Assembly: GCA_016719565.1 (NCBI GenBank)
Contig: JADJYU010000007.1
Coordinates: 473,988 to 537,987 of the forward strand
Source of the DNA: Ignavibacteria bacterium
GTDB taxonomy: Bacteria > Bacteroidota > Ignavibacteria > Tepidaquicellales > Tepidaquicellaceae
DNA length: 64,000 nucleotides
Direction of reading: 5' to 3'
The notes under the pieces were generated by a model. The model had not been told where the DNA came from, did not search any database, and saw only the letters and a list, made by a program, of their open reading frames with translations. How positions within the stretch are numbered: the first letter of the stretch is position 1; each line of letters begins with the position of its first letter. Below, piece after piece: positions 55,461 to 64,000 of the stretch. Both the position numbers and the translations under genes were made by a program.

Positions 55461-57107
55461 ATGTCAAAATTTTTCACATCATTTTTTCTCTTATCAGTAA
55501 TCATAATTCTAAACGGCGGCATTGTTAAATCTGATCCCGTAACCGAACCGTCCTCACGTAAATCCTTAAAGAAGATCTTTATTAAAACCAAAACCGAATT
55601 TAAAATTTCCGAAGCCACAGGAGAGATCACTCTGAAGACGGGAGTAAGTTCATTTGATAAAAAGATCAAGGATAATAAAGTAGAGAAGGTAAAAAGAGTT
55701 TTCAGATTAAATAACGGAAGAAAAGATCTGTATGAAAAATTTGAAATGAATAAAATATATGTTCTCTTTTTTAAAGAAGAAAGGAGCGACATAGAAACTT
55801 TAGTTTCTGAATTCTCAGAAAACGAAAATGTGGAATACTGCGAGCCGGTATCTTCGGGATATGCAGCCGGAGTAAAGGAAATTCAGAAGTTTAAGATCCG
55901 GGAAAATATTCCTAATGATGAAATGTTTTACAAACAGTGGTATCTGCAGAATAACGGTTCGGTAGATCCTACAAGCGGCGGACTTCCTAAAGTCGGCGCT
56001 GATATTAAAATAGTTTACAGCTGGGAAATTGAAACAGGCAGTGATGAAGTTGTAGTGGCAATTCTTGATTCAGGATTAAGGGATGATCATCCCGATCTGA
56101 AGGACAGAATATGGATCAACAGCGGAGAGATACCGAATAACGGTATTGATGACGATTTTAACGGATACGTTGATGACGTCAGAGGATGGGATTTTGCTTA
56201 CGATGACAACAGACCTGAAGACGGCTTCGGACACGGTACAAATATAGCGACTGTAATAGGGGCAAACACAAATAACAGGATCGGCTTTGCAGGCGTGGAT
56301 CAGAAGTGCAGACTGATGAACTGTAAGAATCTTAATTCATATAACAGCGGCGAATACGACTGGTGGTCTGAATCAATAAAGTATGCAGTTGATAACGGCG
56401 CGGATATTATTAATATGAGTGAAGGCGGCGATGATTATTCAAAAGTACTGAAGACTGCAATTGAATATGCGATGGAAAGCGGCGTCCTGGTAGTAGCTGC
56501 AATGATGAATAAAGGAGATAACAGAAATTATTATCCCGCCGGATTTGACGGCGTAATGGCTGTAGGCGCTACTGATACTGATGATAAAAGATGCAGGAAA
56601 TTCTCTTGGGGCGGCGGAAGCTGCTGGGGAAAAAATATTTCTGTCGTTGCGCCCGGAAATAAAATCTACGGACTGGATTATGAGAACATTCAGGCGTATG
56701 ATGTATTCTGGAGCGGCACTTCACAGTCTACTGCAATAGTAAGCGGCATAGCTTCACTTCTGCTTGCGCAAAACATGAAAAGAACTTCGGATGATCTTAC
56801 TAAAATAATTACATTTACGGCGAAAGATCTTGTAGGCGATCCGAGGGAAGATAAACCGGGCTGGGATCAGTTTTACGGATTCGGAAGAGTGGACAGTTAC
56901 GCTGCGCTGACATATGAGGTTCCTGATAAAATTGAAGATGATAAAGAGATCACTAAAGAAAAGGATGTTATTAAAGATGATGCTGAAAAGGAAAAAATCC
57001 CGGAAAATTATTACAGGGACAGTGAAAAGAAAAATGAATCCGGTGATGAAGAAAGTAGTGAAAGGAAAAGCAGCAAAGAGCATCCTGAACCTTCCAGACC
57101 TGATTAA
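55461..57107 (+). CDS. Secreted subtilisin-like serine protease (S8)
   Basis: 548 residues. Signal peptide (1-24), an inhibitor-like prodomain (about 30-140), and the S8 catalytic domain: Asp203 in AILDSGLRDDHPDL, His258 in GFGHGTNIA, Asn350 (oxyanion) and Ser421 in WSGTSQSTAIVSG. Residues from about 488 form an extremely charged Lys/Glu/Asp tail of 60 residues (IEDDKEITKEKDVIK ... SSERKSSKEHPEP) with no type IX motif. Probably exported to the periplasm or the surface; the tail's purpose is not known. Confidence 0.9.
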   Translation: MSKFFTSFFLLSVIIILNGGIVKSDPVTEPSSRKSLKKIFIKTKTEFKISEATGEITLKTGVSSFDKKIKDNKVEKVKRVFRLNNGRKDLYEKFEMNKIYVLFFKEERSDIETLVSEFSENENVEYCEPVSSGYAAGVKEIQKFKIRENIPNDEMFYKQWYLQNNGSVDPTSGGLPKVGADIKIVYSWEIETGSDEVVVAILDSGLRDDHPDLKDRIWINSGEIPNNGIDDDFNGYVDDVRGWDFAYDDNRPEDGFGHGTNIATVIGANTNNRIGFAGVDQKCRLMNCKNLNSYNSGEYDWWSESIKYAVDNGADIINMSEGGDDYSKVLKTAIEYAMESGVLVVAAMMNKGDNRNYYPAGFDGVMAVGATDTDDKRCRKFSWGGGSCWGKNISVVAPGNKIYGLDYENIQAYDVFWSGTSQSTAIVSGIASLLLAQNMKRTSDDLTKIITFTAKDLVGDPREDKPGWDQFYGFGRVDSYAALTYEVPDKIEDDKEITKEKDVIKDDAEKEKIPENYYRDSEKKNESGDEESSERKSSKEHPEPSRPD

Positions 57108-57132
57108 ATAAAAATCTTATTAATCGCGCAGT

Positions 57133-57924
57133 ATGAATACAGATCTGCTGAACAGTGAGATTTTAAAAGCCGGAATTTCTTTAAACGTAAATTATTATGA
57201 AGAAACAGAATCTACAAATCTTTCTGCAAAAAATATTTTAGCGGAAGATCCTTCCACAGATAATACATTAATTCTCACTTCACATCAGACCAACGGCAAA
57301 GGCAGATTCGACAGAAAGTGGTATTCAGAGCCCGGAGCCAACCTGACTTTTACTTTAATAAAAAAACTTACACTGTCAGTTGACGAGATACAGCTTGTGA
57401 ATTTTTATACTTCATATATACTATGCCTGACATTAAGGGAGATCTTCACAGAAAATAAAAATATGAATTTCATGCTGAAGTGGCCGAACGACCTGCTTCT
57501 TAACGGAAAGAAACTTTCCGGAATTCTTCTTGAAATAAAAAACCCTGAAACTCCCGTAAAGACCTTTATAATAGGGTGCGGAGTGAATGTTAATCAAACT
57601 GTCTTTGACAGATCCTTACCGAATAATACAACATCTCTTAAATCCGAATCCGGAATAATATCCGATCCCGAAAAAATTCTAATTTCATTTATAAAGAATT
57701 TTTTCGGAAAGAGCAGCATGCTTAATGACGGTGATCAGCTGATATGCAAATGGAAATCATGTTCAGACATTACAGGAAAAAAGATCATCTTCAGAAAATT
57801 TGATGATGACATCCCTGTAACCGCCGTAGTCGAAGATGTAAGTCCCGACGGCGCATTATGTCTCAGAAATGAGAACGGTATTCTTAAAAAATATTATTCG
57901 GGTGAAATAACTTTGTCCGTATAA
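57133..57924 (+). CDS. birA: Biotin--[acetyl-CoA-carboxylase] ligase
   Basis: 263 residues, catalytic form without the N-terminal DNA-binding domain of E. coli BirA. The biotinyl-AMP loop is GKGRFDRKWYSEPG (55-68); the signature KWPNDLLLNGKKLSGILLE follows, and a C-terminal SH3-like domain ends the protein. It attaches biotin to carboxylase carrier proteins. Ends the subtilase transcript or stands alone (25 bases after it). Confidence 0.92.
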   Translation: MNTDLLNSEILKAGISLNVNYYEETESTNLSAKNILAEDPSTDNTLILTSHQTNGKGRFDRKWYSEPGANLTFTLIKKLTLSVDEIQLVNFYTSYILCLTLREIFTENKNMNFMLKWPNDLLLNGKKLSGILLEIKNPETPVKTFIIGCGVNVNQTVFDRSLPNNTTSLKSESGIISDPEKILISFIKNFFGKSSMLNDGDQLICKWKSCSDITGKKIIFRKFDDDIPVTAVVEDVSPDGALCLRNENGILKKYYSGEITLSV

Positions 57925-58017
57925 TAACTCCGAAAAAAATCCCGCTTAAAAAATTTCCGAAAGTAAAACTCAAATCCGGCATCATAAAAATAATTCCCTT
58001 AAACAAGTAATTGACTA

Positions 58018-58048
58018 TTGTTTTATAAACTAAATTATTTTATTTTTG
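58018..58048 (+). promoter_or_regulatory. Candidate Bacteroidota-type promoter
   Basis: TTG (58018-58020), a 20-base spacer and TATTTTTG (58041-58048) match the TTG / TAnnTTTG promoter pattern. The start codon at 58094 is 45 bases downstream, giving a plausible leader. Same spacing as the candidate at 10880-10910. Confidence 0.5.
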
Positions 58049-58093
58049 GGCACACAATATAATTAACATATTTCCTAATCAAACAAAATAAAC

Positions 58094-60893
58094 ATGAAAA
58101 AATCATTTTCATTTCTATTTGCGGTTTTACTGTTGTGTTTTGCAGTGAAAACGCAGGCACAAGTTTCAGCTTATACATTCGCTCAGGGATCCGGTACTTA
58201 TGTGCCTATCGTAGGTAACCTGATCGACAGCGCTACATCAAATTCCGGCGCGACATCACTTGATGATGTTTTATATACAGCTCAGCCCATAGGTTTTTCC
58301 TTTACAATGAACGCAGGAAGTTATACTACTTACTCGTTTAATACAAACGGACAGATCGCTTTTGGTACAGGTCTGACCGGAACAAATTATACAGCTATCT
58401 CATCAACAATAACATACCCGGCATGCATAGCGGCTATGGCAAGAGACCTACAGGGTATTTTTGGCTTTACAGCAACAAGAACTTTAGCAAGTACAACTCT
58501 TACCGGTGTTACAAGTTTCTCAGGAATGGTAGTCGGTAAAATAGTTGCCGGAACAGGAATTCCTGCCGGTACAAGAGTTACAGGATTTAACATCGGCCTT
58601 GGAGAAGTATATATATCTAATGCTGCTACAGCAGCCGGTACCACAACACTTAACTGCGCATCCGGAGAATTAAGAAGCGTAACTACGGGAGCTGTCGGTT
58701 CGAGAGTACATACTTTGCAGTGGAGTAATTTTAAAAGATTTTCGTCTGCTACATTAACAGATAATTTTAATTTTCAGATAAAATTATATGAGACCTCCAA
58801 TATAGTTGAAGTTGTGTATGGTTCAGTTCTGGCAAATGCAACTGCAATAGTTCCTCAGGTTGGTTTAAGAGGACCTACCAATGCTGATTATAATAACAGA
58901 AGCACAACAACCGACTGGACAGCAACTGTAGCAGGCGGTGTAAATACAGCAACCTGCACAATAAACAATCTGGTGTTCCCTCCATCCGGTCTTTTATTTT
59001 CATGGACTCCGCCGGTAATAAACAATGATGTGGGAGTAACAGAAAATGTTGCGCCGCTAAAAATCGAAGTAGGCGATCCCGGATTAAACCCATCAGCAAA
59101 AATAAAAAACTTTGGAATTAATAATCAGAATACTCCTTTTGCAACAGTTTATAAAATCACCGGTCCTGTAAATTATCAGGACAGTGCATTTGAAACATTA
59201 CTTTCCGGACAGGAAAAAACCATAGTATTCCCAAGTTTATTTGTTCCGGGTGCGGCTGGAACTTATAATGTTACAATCTATACAAGACTTCCAGGTGATC
59301 AGGTTGCTCTTAATGACACTCTTAAAACTACATTCACTGTAAACCCGGAAGCAAACTACGGAAACGACAGCGGTTATTTCTTCGCAAATAATCTTGCTAC
59401 AACTCAGCCGTCTTTTCCGAGATGGGGATGGAAAGATACTTCAGGAAGTAAAAATCTTATTTTAAACGGCGTATTACAGCCGGGAAGTGTTAATGTAGGC
59501 GGTCTTGATGACGGATATTTCAGATTAAACTTAAAAAATATTCTTCTTGAAGCTAATCAGGATACTACTAATAAAGTTTTAAAATTAAACGGTATCTGTT
59601 ACGATTCGATATTCCCGGGAACAAACGGAATCATCGGTTTGACACAGCAGTTCGGAACTTACAGTATCAATGATTTCAATGTTGACGGAGCGCAGGTTGC
59701 AAAAAATGCAATTCTTGCTTTCTGGCATGATGCGAATTATGCTACTCTGACAGGGCGGAACAAACAGAATGAGTTATAAAGTAAAACAAAATCAGCTGCT
59801 GATCACTTATGACAGAGCTGTATCTTTTGCGCCTACAACAGACTGGGTATCATATCAGGTTGTAATTGAAATTGCTGAAGGATGCGCAGCTCCAAATTCA
59901 AACTGGAGAGTTACGTTTGCAGATACTACAAATCAAAAAACAAGCTCCTCATTTTATGCTAATTACATTGCACAGACAACTGTTAATCTGCCCGGAGCAA
60001 CAGATTTCAGAAATTATGTAATGGGATGGTCAGGCGGCGGATCTCCTAATGTTTATTCAGGTTATGTATCAACCGGTAACCCTTTCCCTGCAACTCCGGT
60101 AACTCAGGTTAAAGTTAAAAGACCTGTCTTTGGCGCTACCGGAAATGGATTAGCGGTAGAATTCGGTCCGAATCAGAACGAACTGGATATGCATAATGTA
60201 GTTTATCTGGATCTGAGCTTATCTCTTGAAGGATTACAGGCAAACGGAAGAGTAAGAGATACCGTTGAAGTAATAATCAGAGACGGAAACTCACCGCCTT
60301 ATAAAGTAATGCAGAGAACAAAGGTATTCCTGGATTCCGCTCATAACGGTACATTTGCTTACGGAAGAAAAGTAATCGAAGCAACTGTCATCAAAGACCA
60401 GTATCCAATATTACTTGAAGTGAAACACAGAAATTCAATCTCATCATGGAGCAATATTTTCATAGCTAACTCAGTTGCAATCGCTTATAATTTCACAACA
60501 GGACTGGGACAGATCTACGGAAACAACGGTACAGTGGTAAACGGAGCAGCATCATTCTTTGCAGGTGATGTAAACGGTGACCAGGTAGTTGATCTTGCCG
60601 ACGTAAGTCAGATCGATAATGACGCATTTAATTTTGCTGCCGGTGATTATTTAATTACTGACATAAACTGGGACGGAGTAGTTGACCTTGTTGACGCTGC
60701 AATAGCTGACAATAATGCATTCAACTTTGTATCAGAAGTCAAATATCCGGGTGCAGTAGGACTATTCACTGAAGAACCGGTTAATTATAATTACAAAGCT
60801 CCGACTGAAATAATTATACTTCCGGACGCTTATGCACAACCAAAAATTGATTTAAACGCAATACAAAATATTAATATAAAGAAAGAAGACTAA
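58094..60893 (+). CDS. Secreted protein with dockerin-like repeats (frameshift)
   Basis: One gene of about 932 codons joined across an extra G in ACAGGGCGG near 59755 (true reading ATLTGGTNRMSYKVKQNQ). Signal peptide (1-23), then a beta-rich N-terminal region rich in Thr, Asn and Gly (GGATS, FNTNGQIAFGTG), a CARDB-like part around 310-410 (NNDVGVTENVAP ... GTYNVTIYTRLPGDQVALND), and, at the C terminus, two calcium loops: GDVNGDQVVDLADVSQIDN and TDINWDGVVDLVDAAIADN, each followed by DAFNF/NAFNF. No type IX tail. The same repeat layout ends the gene at 11079. Preceded by a promoter-like sequence. Confidence 0.78.
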
Positions 60894-60911
60894 ACTGTTT
60901 TACATCCTTTA

Positions 60912-60936
60912 CGGGGCGGGCAATGTTCCCGCCCCG
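60912..60936 (+). terminator. Strong GC hairpin after the dockerin-like gene
   Basis: CGGGGCGGG (60912-60920) is perfectly complementary to CCCGCCCCG (60928-60936), loop of seven. It is the most stable hairpin seen in the window. No long T-run follows, so it may terminate poorly or act by stabilising the 3' end. Other bases to 61116 are AT-rich, with three tandem copies of AACAAACTGT at about 61057-61086. Confidence 0.55.
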
Positions 60937-61116
60937 CATGGGGTTTCAAAAGGAATGCTGAGTGATTTCTATAATTGTTAAATGTTCGGAAAAATTTTAT
61001 TGCAGGTAAAGTGATTCCGGATTTTCTGAAAGATCTGATTCAGTAGAAAAAGAAACGAACAAACTGTAACAAACTGTAACAAACTGTTTCACATTTTAAA
61101 ATTTTAATTAAGGACA

Positions 61117-62290
61117 ATGAAAACCTCTCTAAAGCTCATTGTTACAATTGCAGTACTATTTATTTTTTCAGAAACAACATTTTCACAGCCTTTCCCCCAA
61201 TACACACTCGAAGTAAAAAACTCCGATCTGCCTGATCCAAATACAATGGTCTTTGACCTTGTTTTTACACATACAGATGCAGTGGTCTGGGAACTCGCCG
61301 GATGGCAGTTTTTCTTCTGGGTACCTGCCGGACTTGGTACATTTCCTGCCGGAACCGGTACCGCTTCTTCATTTGTACTGGATACAATTGCCGGTAATCC
61401 GGTAACGGATCTTCCGTTAAATTTCAGACCGAGAAATCCGAATTCAGTAGCTTCAAGCAGTAATTCAGTTTCCGGTTTTGAGTTTAGATTAGCGGCTAAT
61501 TCACTTCCGGGCACAGGTAACGGACTTATTATTCCGCAGGGAGTGCCTACTCTGATCGGCAGATATAAACTTAAATCCACTACGCCGATTGACATATCAG
61601 CTTTAACATTAAATCCTTTTATTATCAGGGACAGTTGTGAAGCGACTCTTTCTTTAACCCGTACAAAGATCAATGTTTATGATCAGGCGGATCAGTTAAA
61701 TAAAGAGATTACAAGATGCGCCAATCACAGTGTAGCTGACGGGGGAGCTCTGCCTCAATGTTACTCTAAGCTGGTCTACATCAAGCGAGATCAATAACAG
61801 CGGTTTCGATATTGAACGAACTTTAACGGGAACAGCTGTATGGACAAAGGCGGGAAATGTAACAGGAAACGGTACAACCAATGAGTCAAAGAGTTATTCA
61901 TTTACCGAAAGAGTGAACACAGGTAAATACAGCTACAGATTAAAGCAGATAGATCATAACGGTAACTTTGAATACTTTAATCTGTCAAATGAAATTGAAG
62001 TCGGCATACCTGATGTTTATAAACTTTCACAGAACTATCCGAATCCTTTCAATCCGTCTACAAAGATTGATTACGATATTCCTTATGACGGAAATGTCAG
62101 TATACTTCTATATGATATCTCCGGCAGGGAAGTTGCAAAGTTAGTGAATGAAGTAAAGACGGCGGGATATTATACTGCAGTTTTCAACGGATCTAATCTT
62201 GCAAGCGGAATGTATTTCTACAGGATCAATGCTGCAAATACAAACGGCAGCAATTTTGTATCCACTAAGAAAATGGTCCTGATAAAGTAA
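61117..62290 (+). CDS. Secreted cohesin-like protein, type IX cargo (frameshift and stop)
   Basis: About 390 codons when joined. Signal peptide (1-23, ending TTFSQ). Residues 30-190 look like a beta-sandwich of the cohesin-like/NHL-type family (VWELAGWQFFFWVP, LPLNFRPRNPNSVASS). A linker (WSTSSEINNSGFDIER) and a type IX domain (KLSQNYPNPFNPSTKIDYDI, KKMVLIK) follow. The first frame ends at 61797; the sorting domain is one frame over. Removing one A near 61712 gives EITDAPITV and then a TAG codon (61733 region) where VELTGE would be expected. Both an indel and a nonsense change are thus present. Confidence 0.65.
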
Positions 62291-62324
62291 AACTGTTTCA
62301 CATTTTTTTATCTATCTTATTCAA

Positions 62325-62356
62325 AGAGAGCCGGATAATACCGGCTCTTTTTTTTG
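62325..62356 (+). terminator. Rho-independent terminator
   Basis: AGAGCCGG (62327-62334) / CCGGCTCT (62341-62348), six-base loop, then eight T. It ends the cohesin-like gene and marks the left edge of the REP-like cluster. Confidence 0.85.
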
Positions 62357-63552
62357 CTCTTTTGCGAGTCCGTGCTTTCCGGACGAAGCAATCTCCGCTG
62401 GCTCTTTTGCGAGTCCGCTTTCCGGACGAAGCAACCTCCGCTCTTCATAGCTCTTTTGCGAGTCCGCGCTTTTCGGACGAAGCAATCTCCGCTCTCACTG
62501 CTGAAGAATTATTATAAAATTCAAGTACAGTATTAGATCCTGAGATTGCTTCCCTCGCAAAGACCCTGAGAATGTTTCTTCTCGCAAAAGGCCCTGAGAA
62601 TGCTTCGCTTCGCCCGCAAAAGTTTCTTTGCGAGTCCGGTTTCCGGACGAAGCAATCTCCGCTCTTCATAGCTCTTTTGCGAGTCCGCGCTTTTCGGACG
62701 AAGCAATCTCCGCTGGCTCTGAGAATGCTTCGCTTCGCTCGCAAAAGAGCCTTGAGATTGCTTCGCTTCGCCCGCAAAAAGTTTCTTTGCGAGTCCGCGC
62801 TTTTCGGACGAAGCAATCTCCGCTCTTCATGGCTCTTTTGCGAGTCCGCGCTTTTCGGACGAAGCAATCTCCGCTCTCACTGCTGAAGAATTATTATAAA
62901 ATTCAATTACGGTATTAGATTCGGAGATTGCTTCGCTTCGCTCGCAAAAGAGCCCTGAGAATGTTTCGCTTCGCCCGCAAAAAGTTTCTTTGCGAGTCCG
63001 CGCTTTTCGGACGAAGCAATCTCCGCTCTTCATAGCTCTTTTGCGAGTCCGCGCTTTTCGGACGAAGCAATCTCCGCTCTCACTGCTGAAGAATTATTAT
63101 AAAATTCAAGTACGGCATAAGATTCGGAGATTGCTTCGCTCTCAAAAAGTTTCTTTGCGAGTCCGCGCTTTCCGGACGAAGCAATCTCCGCTCTCACTTC
63201 TTAAGAATATTTATAAATTCAAGTACGGCAGATTCGGAGATTGCTTGCCGCAAAGTTCTTTGCGGGTCCGCGCTTTCCGGACGAAGCAATCTCCGCTCTC
63301 ACTGCTGAAGAATTATTATAAAATTCAAGTACAGTATTAGATCCTGAGATTGCTTCGCTTCGCTCGCAAAAGAGCCCTGAGAATGTTTCGCTTCGCTCGC
63401 AAAAGAGCCCTGAGAATGCTTCGCTTCACCCGCAAAAGTTTCTTTGCGAGTCCGCGCTTTCCGGACGAAGCAATCTCCGCTCTCACTGCTGAAGAATTAT
63501 TATAAAATTCAAGTACAGTATTAGATCCTGAGATTGCTTCGCCCACAAAAGA
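62356..63552. repeat. REP-like cluster of GAAGCAATCTC repeats
   Basis: At least twelve copies of a unit reading GCGAGTCCGCGCTTTTCGGA then CGAAGCAATCTCCGC; the inner GTCCG ... CGGAC forms a small hairpin. Shorter inverse copies (GAGATTGCTTCG ... CGCAAAAGAG) alternate with them. A spacer CACTGCTGAAGAATTATTAT recurs at 62496, 62878, 63081, 63300 and 63484 with a diverged copy near 63196. The pattern resembles REP/BIME arrays. Long open frames here (with RTKQSPL repeats) are by-products of the repeat. Confidence 0.85.
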
Positions 63553-63558
63553 GCAATC

Positions 63559-63846
63559 TCAAATTTCAGCTGAAAGGTCTTTCCATTCTTTATTAAATGA
63601 ATTCACCAGATTTATTTTTTTTAATCTTGATCCCGCTTTGATTTGATGCTCACGGCTTCTGGCAGAATATGAATTTTCAGTGAATTCAAAATAAACTAAT
63701 TTCGAAGCATTGTATTTATTTGTAAAACCATTTACAGCTTTACTTTTATGTTCAAATACTCTTCTCCTTAAATCTCCTGTGTAACCGGTATACAATACGT
63801 TATTGTATTTGTTCGTCATAATGTAAACGCAAAATAATTTGTCCAT
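63559..63846 (-). CDS. Solo GIY-YIG endonuclease-like protein
   Basis: 95 residues of the single-domain GIY-YIG family (YhbQ/UPF0213 kind). Motifs: VYI at 7-9, LYTGYTGDLRRRV (18-30, GIY-YIG core with Arg27) and the glutamate in SREHQIK (Glu66); the end NSFNKEWKDLSAEI is typical. Role of the small family is not known; related nucleases cut DNA at structures. The gene lies wholly within a REP-like cluster, with repeats up to six bases from its stop and again after its start. Confidence 0.9.
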   Translation of the reverse strand: MDKLFCVYIMTNKYNNVLYTGYTGDLRRRVFEHKSKAVNGFTNKYNASKLVYFEFTENSYSARSREHQIKAGSRLKKINLVNSFNKEWKDLSAEI

Positions 63847-63963
63847 AATAAATTAATTTTTAGTTTATTAAATCCCGTTACAATATAGTAGAAATAATTT
63901 TTTTTTTGTAATTGTAAATTCTTTTGTTTGTGAAAAATTTTTTGATACTATAAATTTAATAAA

Positions 63964-64000
63964 TCGAAGCAATCCCCGCTCTTCATAGCTCTTTTGCGAG
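63964..64000. repeat. REP-like repeat at the right edge, partial
   Basis: CGAAGCAATCCCCGCTCTTC then ATAGCTCTTTTGCGAG repeats the unit of the main cluster and is cut by the window edge, so the cluster continues past the GIY-YIG gene. Bases 63847-63963 between them are AT-rich and empty. Confidence 0.75.

Noticed and set aside
62354..63546. Many open frames with RTKQSPL-type repeats on both strands
   Set aside because: They are translations of the REP-like units; every frame opens in several copies, with no starts or conserved product.
62356..63552. CRISPR array
   Set aside because: Repeat copies are in both orientations with irregular spacing, and the spacer is itself repeated.

Overview
The window looks like an AT-rich chromosome segment of a free-living Gram-negative bacterium of the Bacteroidota/Ignavibacteriota group. 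Four secreted proteins end in the NYPNPFNP-type C-terminal domain that marks type IX secretion cargo. There is also a TonB-dependent receptor, AT-rich promoters of the TTG-N20-TAnnTTTG kind, and an ATP synthase cluster that lacks beta and epsilon. The lineage call is inference from these traits; there is no rRNA gene in the window.

Layout: 1-1022, 3' end of an AddA/RecB-like helicase-nuclease; 1119-1559, a small lipoprotein; 1776-7440, ATP synthase operon (atpZ, atpI-like, atpB, E, F, H, A, G) closed by a terminator; 7517-10762, minus-strand SulP transporter and a helical protein of unknown role; 11079-17407, three secreted proteins (adhesin-like with dockerin-like repeats, PNGase F-like amidase, double-CHRD protein); 17614-19774 purN-purH; 19815-25313 the rod-shape operon mreBCD-mrdA-rodA, then dcd; 25961-31101 unknown exported protein, pyrF, TonB receptor, methyltransferase; 31180-40059 a block of lipid, cinA, dehydrogenase and ABC-exporter genes bounded by inverted copies of one dispersed repeat; 40146-45940 peptidase, glycosyltransferase, purD, galE, meaB; 46087-49991 membrane protein and a 992-residue beta-propeller protein; 49992-52500 accessory DNA (transposon deletion derivative, hairpin repeat, VOC gene, 21-bp minisatellite); 52484-62290 foldase, barrel-like protein, subtilase, birA and two more secreted proteins; 62356-64000 a dense REP-like cluster surrounding a solo GIY-YIG nuclease gene.

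Several genes serve housekeeping pathways: energy conversion (ATP synthase), de novo purines (purN, purH, purD), pyrimidines (pyrF, dcd), phospholipid headgroups (pgsA, pgpA), and cell elongation (mre/mrd/rod). The rest is mainly envelope and secretion: type IX cargo, periplasmic foldase, TonB uptake.

A major caveat is that at least seven genes are broken by single-base changes. Six are 1-base indels, mostly in short A or G runs. atpA carries an in-frame TAA and the gene at 61117 an in-frame TAG. Because essential genes are hit and the downstream frames are perfectly conserved, sequencing or assembly error is the leading explanation. I therefore annotate these as full-length genes and give the break positions.
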